A DNA stretch of 8,531 bases from Granulicatella adiacens (GCA_018364485.1 JAGZLX010000067.1:1-8531), one strand, 5' to 3'; positions 1-6,092 are shown, counted from the stretch's first letter. Numbers and translations are program-made. The notes: generated by a model from the sequence alone, not told the origin.

Positions 1-1
1 A

Positions 2-874
2 ATCGAATTCTTATCAAAATTAGCACGCCCAGAAGTTGTTGCGATTACGCTCATCGGTGAGTCGCATATGGAACAATTGGGAAGCAAGGAAGGCATTGCC
101 AAAGCCAAACTTGAAATCCTTTCTGGACTACAAGAAAATGGAACCTTTATTTATCCAGCACATGAAGAGTTAATTACAGCAGGGATTGCACAAGCTGAAA
201 AACCAGCAACCTTCAAAATCATTACAGTTGGCGAAAGAAGCAAAGAACTCTCAGCCAAAAATATAGAACTGTATTCAGACCACACAGCGTTTGAATTAGT
301 GACTCCAACTGAAACAGTAGCGGTCACTTTACCAGTCCTTGGCGCGTACAACGTGTCAAATGCGCTTTTAGCGATTGAAATTGCACGCACATTAGACGTT
401 CCACTTTCAGACATCGTGTCAGCCTTAGCGAACTTCGAATTGACGAAGAACCGTACGCAATGGGTGAAAGGGCAAAACGGAGTAGCTATCCTAAATGATG
501 CATACAACGCTAGCCCAATCGCGATGAAATCGGTCATTAAATCATTCGTTTCTGTTGAAGCAGCAGGCCGTCGCGTCCTCGTTCTTGGGGATATCCGCGA
601 ACTAGGAGAACATTCGAAAGAATTGCACGCCAGCATCTCAGAAGTCATTTCTCCAAGCGAAGTCGCACTTGTGTACTTGTACGGCGAAGAAATGGAAGCA
701 CTCTATGATGCGTTGAAAGACCAGTTCGATTCAGCAGCCCTTCACCATTACATGGATAAAGAAGCCTTGATTGCTGCCTTGAAGGCTGAACTCAAAGAAG
801 GCGACCAAGTTCTTATTAAATCAAGCAACGGCACAGGCTTACTAGCAGTTGTCGATGCCCTAAAAGCAGAATAA
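2..874 (+). CDS. murF: UDP-N-acetylmuramoyl-tripeptide--D-alanyl-D-alanine ligase (MurF), 3' part
   Basis: Cytoplasmic Mur ligase that adds D-Ala-D-Ala to the UDP-MurNAc-tripeptide using ATP, the last soluble step of the muropeptide precursor. The reading frame is open from base 2, so the gene continues upstream; 290 codons are visible. MurF proteins are usually about 450 residues, so roughly 160 N-terminal residues, including the ATP-binding P-loop, lie outside. Seen in order: the central-domain signature IGESHMEQLGSKEGIAKAK at the very start, the YNVSNALLAIEIA segment, the MurF hallmark NDAYNASP (bases about 496-519), and the C-terminal-domain LGDIRELGEHSKELH segment. DAYNASP together with LGDxxELG separates MurF from MurC, MurD and MurE. 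The ATG at 68 is internal to the conserved GESHME motif and is not the start. A strong terminator follows 15 bases after the stop. Identification is secure; the family role is established knowledge. Confidence 0.96.
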   Translation: MEFLSKLARPEVVAITLIGESHMEQLGSKEGIAKAKLEILSGLQENGTFIYPAHEELITAGIAQAEKPATFKIITVGERSKELSAKNIELYSDHTAFELVTPTETVAVTLPVLGAYNVSNALLAIEIARTLDVPLSDIVSALANFELTKNRTQWVKGQNGVAILNDAYNASPIAMKSVIKSFVSVEAAGRRVLVLGDIRELGEHSKELHASISEVISPSEVALVYLYGEEMEALYDALKDQFDSAALHHYMDKEALIAALKAELKEGDQVLIKSSNGTGLLAVVDALKAE

Positions 875-886
875 CAAATATAAAGT

Positions 887-923
887 AAAGCGAGAGACGC
901 CAAAGCGTCCCTCGCTTTTTTCG
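887..923 (+). terminator. Intrinsic terminator of murF
   Basis: AGCGAGAGACGC (889-900) pairs with GCGTCCCTCGCT (905-916) across a CAAA loop. This is a 12-position stem with a single A/C mismatch, followed directly by a T run (916-922). It lies 15 bases after the murF stop and should separate murF from the cshA region. Confidence 0.93.
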
Positions 924-1061
924 TCCCATCATGGAGAACAATCTATTATAAAGTATCCCCATTGCTCAACCGCACCACGAGAAGCAAACCCACCCGCCTC
1001 CTCCCGTTTTTTATTATGAAAATGCTATTTCATTTTATTGACGCTGGTTCCGAAGAATCTA

Positions 1062-1212
1062 GCGGATTTTATAATGGTAGTAATGGGGGATAGCATTCAA
1101 AGTGAATTACGTACTCTTGAAAATTTATTTTCTAGAGTACGTTTGAATCTTGAAAGAGCTTGAGACCAAGGCTCAAGCCGGTGCCCCATTACAGCCATTA
1201 TAAAAAATCCGC
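1062..1212. repeat. Long inverted-repeat element folding as a three-way junction
   Basis: The left arm (1062-1088, beginning GCGGATTTTATAATGG) is matched in inverse by the right arm (1184-1212, ending CCATTATAAAAAATCCGC). The pairing covers about 26 positions with a two-base bulge and one or two mismatches. Between the arms are two further hairpins. The first pairs ACGTACTCT (1109-1117) with AGAGTACGT (1134-1142), extended inward by GAAAA/TTTTC and outward by ATTCAA/TTGAAT. The second pairs GCTTGAG (1158-1164) with CTCAAGC (1172-1178). Weak pairing of AATC with GATT continues beyond the arms. No T run follows on either strand, so it is not a simple terminator, and no target-site duplication was seen. 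It could be a small structured RNA or a MITE-like miniature repeat. The strand is undecidable here and I do not recognise the family. Confidence 0.7.
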
Positions 1213-1301
1213 AAGGATTTGAAGGGATCAGCACTCAGTCAAAAACTTGTTATAAAAGCATTTTTAAAGAATAAAAAGCAGGAGTCGGCGGTCTGTATTC
1301 T

Positions 1302-1330
1302 TTGCATTCTCGCTGGATGCATGCTATAGT
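1302..1330 (+). promoter_or_regulatory. Promoter of cshA (sigma-A type, extended -10)
   Basis: TTGCAT (1302-1307), a 17-base spacer and TATAGT (1325-1330), with TGC just before the -10 giving an extended -10. This predicts a start near 1337 and a leader of about 148 bases. A second possible -10, TATAAT at 1361-1366, has only a poor -35 (TTGAGT at 1336-1341, 19-base spacing). Confidence 0.75.
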
Positions 1331-1394
1331 ATTCGTTGAGTTGAGAAATGTACACACATTTATAATAGATAGTTTGAAATTTAAACGATTGTAG

Positions 1395-1430
1395 AAGTCT
1401 GGTGCTCTTACGAAAAGCTCCAGACTTTTG
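1395..1430 (+). terminator. Terminator-like hairpin inside the cshA leader (possible attenuator)
   Basis: AAGTCTGG (1395-1402) pairs with CCAGACTT (1420-1427), with a further GCT/AGC pairing inside. A short T-rich tail (TTTTGTTA) follows. The hairpin lies after the predicted transcription start and about 55 bases before the cshA ATG, so read-through or controlled termination here would set helicase expression. No canonical riboswitch or T-box sequence is visible around it. The T run is shorter than in the other terminators of the window, so it may only be partial. Confidence 0.6.
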
Positions 1431-1484
1431 TTATGAAGGGAAATCCCTCGTGTGCTTCTCACCGAAGTATCCAAGGAGGAAAAT

Positions 1485-3014
1485 ATGAAATTTAATGAAT
1501 TAGGATTGGATTCTGCCTTACTAGAATCTATCGAAAAAATGGGGTTTGAGGAAGCAACTCCCATTCAAGCACAAACCATTCCAAAGGCCTTAGCAGGTTT
1601 AGATGTGATTGGACAAGCGCAAACAGGGACTGGTAAAACAGCCGCATTTGGTTTGCCAATGCTTCAAAAAATCGACCCAAGTAAAAAAGGCGTACAAGGA
1701 CTTGTCATCGCACCAACTCGTGAACTTGCGATTCAAACACAAGAAGAATTGTTCCGTCTCGGACGCGACAAAAAAATTCGTGTACAAGCTGTTTACGGTG
1801 GAGCGGACATTAACCGTCAAATTCGCCAATTAAAAGAAAATCCACAAATCGTTGTGGGAACTCCAGGTCGTCTTTTAGACCACATTTCACGCCGTACATT
1901 GAAGCTTGCGACAGTGGAAACACTTGTCTTAGACGAAGCGGATGAAATGTTAAACATGGGATTCTTGGAAGATATCGAATCGATTATCAAACAAGTTCCA
2001 GAAAACCGCCAAACGCTTTTATTCTCTGCGACAATGCCAGACGATATTAAACGTATCGGTGTTCAATTTATGAAAGATCCAGAACATGTTCGTATCAAAT
2101 CAAATGAGATGACAGCGACATTAATCGATCAATATTTCGTAAAATGTAAAGACTACGAGAAATTCGACATTATGACACGTTTATTAGACGTTCAAACGCC
2201 TGAATTAACCATCGTATTTGGACGTACAAAACGCCGTGTAGACGAATTAGCACGCGGACTTGAAATGCGTGGCTACCGTGCAGAAGGAATCCACGGGGAC
2301 TTAAGCCAGCAAAAACGTATGAGCGTTCTTCGTGACTTCAAGAACAACCATTTAGACATCTTAGTCGCTACAGACGTGGCGGCACGTGGACTAGATATCT
2401 CAGGCGTAACGCACGTATACAACTACGATATCCCACAAGACCCAGAAAGCTACGTACACCGTATCGGACGTACAGGCCGTGCTGGTCAAGAAGGAATGTC
2501 TGTAACATTCGTGACACCAAACGAAATGGATTACTTACGTGTGATTGAAGAATTAACACGCAAACGTATGACAAGCCTTCGTCCACCAACGCAAACAGAA
2601 GCCTTGGAAGGACAAACAAAAACAGCCATCGAGTCTATCGACGAAATGATGAAAACTGTGGAACCAAGACGTTTCAAAGAAGCGGTATCTTACTTATTAG
2701 ACGAGTACGAACCAGAAGAATTGGCAGCTCTATTACTGAAGAGCATGATTAAAGACCCAACTGAAATTCCAGTTAAAATCACGCCAGAACGTCCATTGCC
2801 TAGCCGCAAACGTGGCAACAGCCGTGGGAATTACAACCGTAGCGACCGTAAAGACAACCGAGGACGTAACGGAAAAGGAAGCTTCAAGCGTAAAGAAGAC
2901 CGTCGTGGCCGTGGCTTAGAAGACGAATACACACGCGGATATAAAGGGAAAGATTCTCGCCGCCGTAACAACAAAAAGAAATCTGACAAAGGATTTACCA
3001 TCCGTCAGAAATAA
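1485..3014 (+). CDS. cshA: DEAD-box ATP-dependent RNA helicase CshA
   Basis: Cytoplasmic ATP-dependent RNA helicase of 509 residues. The CshA family unwinds RNA duplexes in cold adaptation, ribosome assembly and RNA-degradosome mRNA turnover. All core motifs are present: Q motif (F2 to Q28, TPIQAQ), motif I AQTGTGKT (45-52), PTREL (77-81), TPGR (126-129), DEAD (150-153), SAT (181-183), TDVAARGLD (296-304) and HRIGRTGRAG (325-334). A helical region follows, then from about residue 440 a disordered tail rich in Arg, Lys, Gly and Asn, as expected for an RNA-binding C-terminus. I chose ATG 1485 because AAGGAGG lies eight bases upstream and the protein then begins MKFNELGL like the family; an in-frame ATG at 1452 has no ribosome site and adds 11 unrelated residues. 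Its own promoter and a leader hairpin precede it, and a terminator follows. Being next to murF is common in Lactobacillales. Confidence 0.96.
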   Translation: MKFNELGLDSALLESIEKMGFEEATPIQAQTIPKALAGLDVIGQAQTGTGKTAAFGLPMLQKIDPSKKGVQGLVIAPTRELAIQTQEELFRLGRDKKIRVQAVYGGADINRQIRQLKENPQIVVGTPGRLLDHISRRTLKLATVETLVLDEADEMLNMGFLEDIESIIKQVPENRQTLLFSATMPDDIKRIGVQFMKDPEHVRIKSNEMTATLIDQYFVKCKDYEKFDIMTRLLDVQTPELTIVFGRTKRRVDELARGLEMRGYRAEGIHGDLSQQKRMSVLRDFKNNHLDILVATDVAARGLDISGVTHVYNYDIPQDPESYVHRIGRTGRAGQEGMSVTFVTPNEMDYLRVIEELTRKRMTSLRPPTQTEALEGQTKTAIESIDEMMKTVEPRRFKEAVSYLLDEYEPEELAALLLKSMIKDPTEIPVKITPERPLPSRKRGNSRGNYNRSDRKDNRGRNGKGSFKRKEDRRGRGLEDEYTRGYKGKDSRRRNNKKKSDKGFTIRQK

Positions 3015-3020
3015 TGAACG

Positions 3021-3053
3021 AAGCAGACTAGCGAAATGCTAGTCTGCTTTTTT
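3021..3053 (+). terminator. Intrinsic terminator of cshA
   Basis: AAGCAGACTAGC (3021-3032) pairs perfectly with GCTAGTCTGCTT (3038-3049) around a GAAAT loop, followed by a T run to 3053. It begins six bases after the cshA stop. Confidence 0.96.
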
Positions 3054-3064
3054 GAAACCTTATA

Positions 3065-3094
3065 TTGACAGTGTCTGCTATAAAACGGTAATAT
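3065..3094 (+). promoter_or_regulatory. Promoter of the first CPBP gene
   Basis: A perfect -35 TTGACA (3065-3070), an 18-base spacer and a moderate -10 TAATAT (3089-3094). It lies directly after the cshA terminator and about 29 bases before the next ATG. The perfect -35 partly offsets the poor -10. Confidence 0.6.
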
Positions 3095-3122
3095 AAGGAA
3101 AAAATATGTGAGGTAGAAGTAA

Positions 3123-3833
3123 ATGGGTGCTCGATTGAAAAAACCGCTTTGGGTTCTATTCTTTTTTGTAGCGTATATTGCCGTAATCGGGGGAATTGAA
3201 TTTGTGTTCAAAAAGAATTTGTTGAATCTAGGTCGGCAAGCGGATATGTGGAAGTTAATTGTTACGATTATTTGCAATGGTATTTTGGTATTTTGTATGT
3301 ACAAAGTACACACAAAATTATTTAAGCCAACAGTAAAAAGAAAGTTTCAACTGATGGATTTAATTTTTGTGTTTGTAACGTATATTGCTGTCAGCTTTTT
3401 AAGCTATTTGATTTATAATTTGTGGAGTTCATGGGCATACGGGACAGGTCGATCAAAACTAGTTGATTTTTTCTTTACAGCAAATCTAACACTAACAACA
3501 GACAAATTTATTTTTGCTTTAGATGCACTAGGACTCGTTTGTTTTGCACCTTTGCTCGAAGAATTTCTTTTTAGAGGATTTCTGAATAATTTGCTTCGAG
3601 GAAAAGTGAATACTTTTGTTAGAATGTCCATCGTATCAATTCTATTTGCAGCTCTTCATTTCCCATATTATATCCATAATTGGATACAGTTTTTAGATTA
3701 TCTTATAATCTCTATTGTTCTTTTTCTTGTGTATGAACGAAGAAGAAGTTTGTTTGACGCAATTTTATTACACAGCATTTCTAATGGACTTCTTGTAATT
3801 TTGTTCATCGAAATACCGAGACGCTTCTTTTAG
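3123..3833 (+). CDS. CPBP family intramembrane glutamic endopeptidase (Abi/CAAX protease-like), canonical motifs
   Basis: Multi-pass membrane protein of 236 residues with hydrophobic segments near 9-28, 44-60, 78-100, 130-143, 165-180, 188-204 and 212-229. The CPBP (Rce1-type) signature is complete: EEFLFRG with E146, E147 and R151; FAALH with F175 and H179; and HSISN with H217 and N221. In characterised relatives these Glu and His residues form the active site within the membrane. Family members process prenylated proteins in eukaryotes; in lactic acid bacteria some give immunity to bacteriocins, but no bacteriocin gene is visible nearby, so substrate and role are unknown. GAGG (3110-3113) supports the ATG at 3123. 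The gene is more A/T-rich and richer in rare-looking codons (AGA, AGT, ATA, TTT) than its neighbours. It has its own promoter and terminator, so it is probably a single-gene unit. The family is secure; the function is not. Confidence 0.9.
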   Translation: MGARLKKPLWVLFFFVAYIAVIGGIEFVFKKNLLNLGRQADMWKLIVTIICNGILVFCMYKVHTKLFKPTVKRKFQLMDLIFVFVTYIAVSFLSYLIYNLWSSWAYGTGRSKLVDFFFTANLTLTTDKFIFALDALGLVCFAPLLEEFLFRGFLNNLLRGKVNTFVRMSIVSILFAALHFPYYIHNWIQFLDYLIISIVLFLVYERRRSLFDAILLHSISNGLLVILFIEIPRRFF

Positions 3834-3843
3834 AAAATTAGTT

Positions 3844-3873
3844 AGTGACTTCTGTAAGGGAGTCACTTTTTTT
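3844..3873 (+). terminator. Intrinsic terminator after the first CPBP gene
   Basis: AGTGACTTC (3844-3852) pairs with GGAGTCACT (3859-3867), with one T/G wobble, around a six-base loop. Seven T follow (3867-3873). It starts ten bases after the stop codon. Confidence 0.9.
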
Positions 3874-3978
3874 GTAGATTTTTGGTTTTAGGTTCATTTT
3901 AGTTTGAAGGAGTACTCTCTTATTAAGGAAGACGCCAAAAGAAAGAAGCGATTTTCTTTAAATAGAACTGTGTTTTGA

Positions 3979-3984
3979 TACAAT
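3979..3984 (+). promoter_or_regulatory. Probable -10 of the second CPBP gene
   Basis: TACAAT (3979-3984) lies 21 bases before the ATG, leaving a very short leader that carries the AAGAGGGA ribosome site. The -35 is poor (TCTTTA at 3955-3960, 18-base spacing). A separate promoter is needed because a strong terminator ends the upstream gene. Confidence 0.4.
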
Positions 3985-4005
3985 AAGGAAAAGAGGGATA
4001 CAATC

Positions 4006-4767
4006 ATGACTGTTTTAACAAAAATCAGACCCAAAGAACCATTAAAAACTTTAAAGTGGGTTGACATCCTCATCGTGACGATTATCATGTTCGGGGAGTT
4101 TATCATCCGATCCACGCAACAATTTCTACAGAGTTTACAACCAATGACGGAAGTGGCCCAACCGTATACCGAGACGACAACGTCCTATAGCGACGGGGCA
4201 GCGTATTCGAGTAACTTTACCTTACAGGTGATTTTACTAGCGATTGCACTCTTGTACCTAGTCATCCGTCATTACGACTTCAAGCAGTTGAAGGTTCGTT
4301 TTCACTGGTCCGTACTCATCTGGGTACCGTTATTATTCACGATTGTCGGACTCTTCGGCGACGTTGTAACAACGCTGAGCGGCGAATACAATTACTTCGA
4401 CCCAGCGCTTGTTCCGTTCATGAACCCACAGGAAATCATCAATAAGTTCTTAGCGTTATCTCCAATGGCCATCGCTTATGGGCTGTTAAATGGATTCTAC
4501 GAAGAGTTTTTCTTCCTTGGATTAATGACATCAGTGAAGAAAGAACATCAGTGGAAGGCTTTAGCATTCTCAACACTGGTTCGTTTCTCATTTCATACGT
4601 ACCAAGGGATGTTGTGGGCAATCGTTATCGGAGTCGTGTACGGATTGTTCTACTACTTCATGTACAAGAAAGTGGTCAAAAACTTATTACCATTCTTTCT
4701 TATGCACGCATTGGCAGATATGTTTGGTTCAACCTTCATCTATTTACTCATCGCGTGGGCATACTAA
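4006..4767 (+). CDS. CPBP family membrane protein, variant motif subtype
   Basis: Membrane protein of 253 residues with hydrophobic segments near 18-35, 72-88, 102-124, 150-173, 202-219 and 228-250. A Ser/Thr-rich loop (about 45-70) probably faces outside between the first two. CPBP-like motifs are present in altered form. The Glu pair E166-E167 is kept, but the usual Arg five residues after the first Glu is Leu171 (EEFFFLG). The usual FxxxH is R193-F-S-F-H197 followed by TYQG, and the last motif is MHALAD with H234. The Glu pair and both His are therefore retained. From memory, a recognisable subgroup of CPBP proteins shares the missing Arg plus the RxSxHxYQG pattern, so this looks like a subtype rather than decay. 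Function is unknown. It is not a recent copy of the upstream CPBP gene: outside the motifs the two share little, and its codon use matches the housekeeping genes here. GAGGGA at 3993-3998 supports the start. Confidence 0.85.
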   Translation: MTVLTKIRPKEPLKTLKWVDILIVTIIMFGEFIIRSTQQFLQSLQPMTEVAQPYTETTTSYSDGAAYSSNFTLQVILLAIALLYLVIRHYDFKQLKVRFHWSVLIWVPLLFTIVGLFGDVVTTLSGEYNYFDPALVPFMNPQEIINKFLALSPMAIAYGLLNGFYEEFFFLGLMTSVKKEHQWKALAFSTLVRFSFHTYQGMLWAIVIGVVYGLFYYFMYKKVVKNLLPFFLMHALADMFGSTFIYLLIAWAY

Positions 4768-4776
4768 CATTATACA

Positions 4777-4806
4777 AAGCGCATCCTGGACAGAGTGCGT
4801 TTTTTC
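4777..4806 (+). terminator. Intrinsic terminator after the second CPBP gene
   Basis: AAGCGCA (4777-4783) pairs with TGCGTTT (4796-4802) with one G/T wobble. A small CT/AG pairing lies inside the loop, and the stem runs into a T run (4800-4805). It is weaker than the other terminators of the window. Confidence 0.7.
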
Positions 4807-4819
4807 TTATTGAAAGGCT

Positions 4820-4843
4820 GCAATTACCATATATGGTAATTGC
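4820..4843. repeat. Perfect 24-base palindrome upstream of lplA
   Basis: The half-site GCAATTACCATA is followed immediately by its exact reverse complement, giving 12 of 12 matched positions with no central spacer. It sits between the terminator of the upstream gene and the lplA promoter, about 66 bases before the predicted -10. With no loop and no T run it is a poor terminator. The symmetry and A/T richness fit an operator for a dimeric DNA-binding protein, but the binding protein is unknown. Confidence 0.65.
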
Positions 4844-4908
4844 GTGTTGGAGTGGAGTAAAAACAGTGTAAAATCAAGCTTCTTTCTTATGTGTGAGAGG
4901 GAGGGTTA

Positions 4909-4917
4909 TGGTATGAT
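4909..4917 (+). promoter_or_regulatory. Extended -10 promoter of lplA
   Basis: TGG followed by TATGAT (4912-4917) forms a TGn extended -10. No good -35 is visible at 17-18 bases, as is usual for this class. The start would be near 4924, inside two short palindromes (TAGCGCTA 4917-4924 and TGATATCA 4926-4933). Confidence 0.6.
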
Positions 4918-4955
4918 AGCGCTAGTGATATCAGTAAAAGCGAGGAGACTTTCAG

Positions 4956-5987
4956 ATGTATTATGTAAAAAATCAACGTAATGGACAAGAAATCTACGAT
5001 GCAACGACAAACTTAGCCATCGAATATTTCTTATTAAACGAAAAGAAACTCGATGAACCAATTTTGTTATTTTATGTTAACGAAAATGCGATTATCATCG
5101 GGAAAAACCAAAATACCATCGAAGAAATCAATCAAGATGGTGTCGATAAACTTGGCGTACAAGTGGTTCGTCGTTTCTCAGGCGGTGGAGCCGTGTATCA
5201 CGATATGGGAAATATCTGCTTCTGCTTCATTACAGAAGATGACGGCGATAGCTTCCGTGATTTCGGAAAATTCACAGAACCCGTGATTGAAGCACTCCAT
5301 AAAATGGGAGCAACAGGAGCAGAGTTACAAGGCCGTAACGACCTTCTCATCGACGGTAAGAAATTCTCTGGAAATGCGATGTACTCAAACAATGGCCGTT
5401 TAACAGCGCACGGAACATTAATGCTCGATCTAGATGTAAGCATTTTGCCTCAAATTTTACGTCCAAAACAAGAGAAAATCGCGTCAAAAGGAATCAAGTC
5501 AGTTCGTTCACGCGTGACAAATATCAAACCGTACTTAGCGCCTGAATATCAAGACTTAGACATCTTACAATTCCGCGAAGTGCTCTTGAAAAATATCTTC
5601 AATGTGGAAGATACATCTACGATTAAAGAGTATGTTCTAACGGACGAAGACTGGGTGCGTGTAGAAGAATTACGCAGCAAGTACTTCAACAACCCAGATT
5701 GGAACTACGGAAAAAATCCAAAATTCGAATTCAAACAATCCAAACGTACACCGGCCGGACAAATCGAGTTCAGCTTGAACGTTGAAAAGAATGCCATCAA
5801 AGACATTAAGATTAACGGGGACTTCTTCGGTCTTGGGGAAATCAGCGATGTAGAAAAAGCGCTTGTGGGCGTAGGCTACAACCGCGAAGACTTAACGAAA
5901 GCTTTCGAAGCCATCGACATCCGCCGTTACTTCGGTAATGTAACAGTGGACATCCTAGTAAACCTATTACTAGGGGTAGAAGAATAA
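4956..5987 (+). CDS. lplA: Lipoate--protein ligase
   Basis: Cytoplasmic enzyme of 343 residues that activates free lipoate with ATP and transfers it to a Lys on lipoyl domains (E2 subunits of 2-oxoacid dehydrogenases, GcvH). This lets the cell scavenge lipoate. The BPL/LPL catalytic domain covers about residues 1-240: RRFSGGGAVYHD (72-83) is the lipoate/AMP loop, GRNDL (126-130) follows, and GKKFSGNA (134-141) contains K136, the equivalent of the catalytic Lys of E. coli LplA. KGIKSVRSRVTNI (178-190) is the typical adenylate-binding segment. The remainder (about 245-343) fits the small C-terminal accessory domain, so this is a full two-domain ligase. The ribosome site GAGGAG lies seven bases before the ATG. 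No dehydrogenase or lipoylation partner gene is adjacent. Many Lactobacillales carry two LplA paralogues with different target preferences, and the target cannot be told from sequence alone. Confidence 0.95.
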   Translation: MYYVKNQRNGQEIYDATTNLAIEYFLLNEKKLDEPILLFYVNENAIIIGKNQNTIEEINQDGVDKLGVQVVRRFSGGGAVYHDMGNICFCFITEDDGDSFRDFGKFTEPVIEALHKMGATGAELQGRNDLLIDGKKFSGNAMYSNNGRLTAHGTLMLDLDVSILPQILRPKQEKIASKGIKSVRSRVTNIKPYLAPEYQDLDILQFREVLLKNIFNVEDTSTIKEYVLTDEDWVRVEELRSKYFNNPDWNYGKNPKFEFKQSKRTPAGQIEFSLNVEKNAIKDIKINGDFFGLGEISDVEKALVGVGYNREDLTKAFEAIDIRRYFGNVTVDILVNLLLGVEE

Positions 5988-6021
5988 AATAGGAAACTCG
6001 GCTACAGTGGCCGATGAAGTG

Positions 6022-6052
6022 GAACCTAGCAGTAATGCTGGGTTCTTTTTTT
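6022..6052 (+). terminator. Intrinsic terminator of lplA
   Basis: GAACCTAGCA (6022-6031) pairs with TGCTGGGTTC (6036-6045) with one T/G wobble around a GTAA loop, followed by an eight-T run (6045-6052). A small CGGC/GCCG hairpin (5999-6013) precedes it. Confidence 0.95.
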
Positions 6053-6086
6053 GCTCTCTCGTATAGTAAAAACGCTGTGGGAGCAG

Positions 6087-6092
6087 TATAAT
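6087..6092 (+). promoter_or_regulatory. Probable -10 for the membrane protein-esterase unit
   Basis: A consensus TATAAT lies about 46 bases before the chosen start of the next gene and just after the lplA terminator. No convincing -35 is seen at 16-18 bases, so the call rests on the -10 and the position. Confidence 0.45.

Larger units (their letters stand above)
924..1484. other. Long intergenic region between murF and cshA
   Basis: No convincing protein gene is seen on either strand: the open frames here lack ribosome sites and run antisense into cshA or across hairpins. What it holds, left to right: a C-rich run (989-1005) followed by six T; a 151-base inverted-repeat element (1062-1212); an A/T-rich stretch with a weak hairpin near 1254-1280 (GCATTTTTA against TAAAAAGC); the cshA promoter (1302-1330); and a transcribed leader with a terminator-like hairpin (1395-1430). 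A 610-base gap is large against the 80-330 base gaps elsewhere in this window, so a non-coding function is likely but unproven. Confidence 0.6.

Noticed and set aside
151..648. Long open frame on the - strand inside murF
   Set aside because: It is a shadow of a strongly conserved + strand gene, with no ribosome site and no recognisable protein.
1452..1484. In-frame ATG upstream of cshA that would add 11 residues
   Set aside because: No ribosome site precedes it, the added residues are not family-like, and AAGGAGG sits at the right distance before ATG 1485.
1250..1564. Open frame on the - strand across the cshA promoter and start
   Set aside because: It covers the promoter, leader hairpin and ribosome site of cshA, has no ribosome site of its own, and its translation is unremarkable.
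3874..4005. Possible small peptide gene after GAAGGAG near 3906-3912
   Set aside because: No ATG, GTG or TTG start lies at a suitable distance; only an ATT is present, and no double-glycine leader was seen.
4820..4843. Palindrome as a transcription terminator
   Set aside because: It has no loop and no T run on either strand, and a better terminator ends 14 bases upstream.
4551..4871. Open frame on the + strand overlapping the end of the second CPBP gene
   Set aside because: It runs out of frame through conserved CPBP motifs, then across a terminator and the palindrome, with no ribosome site.
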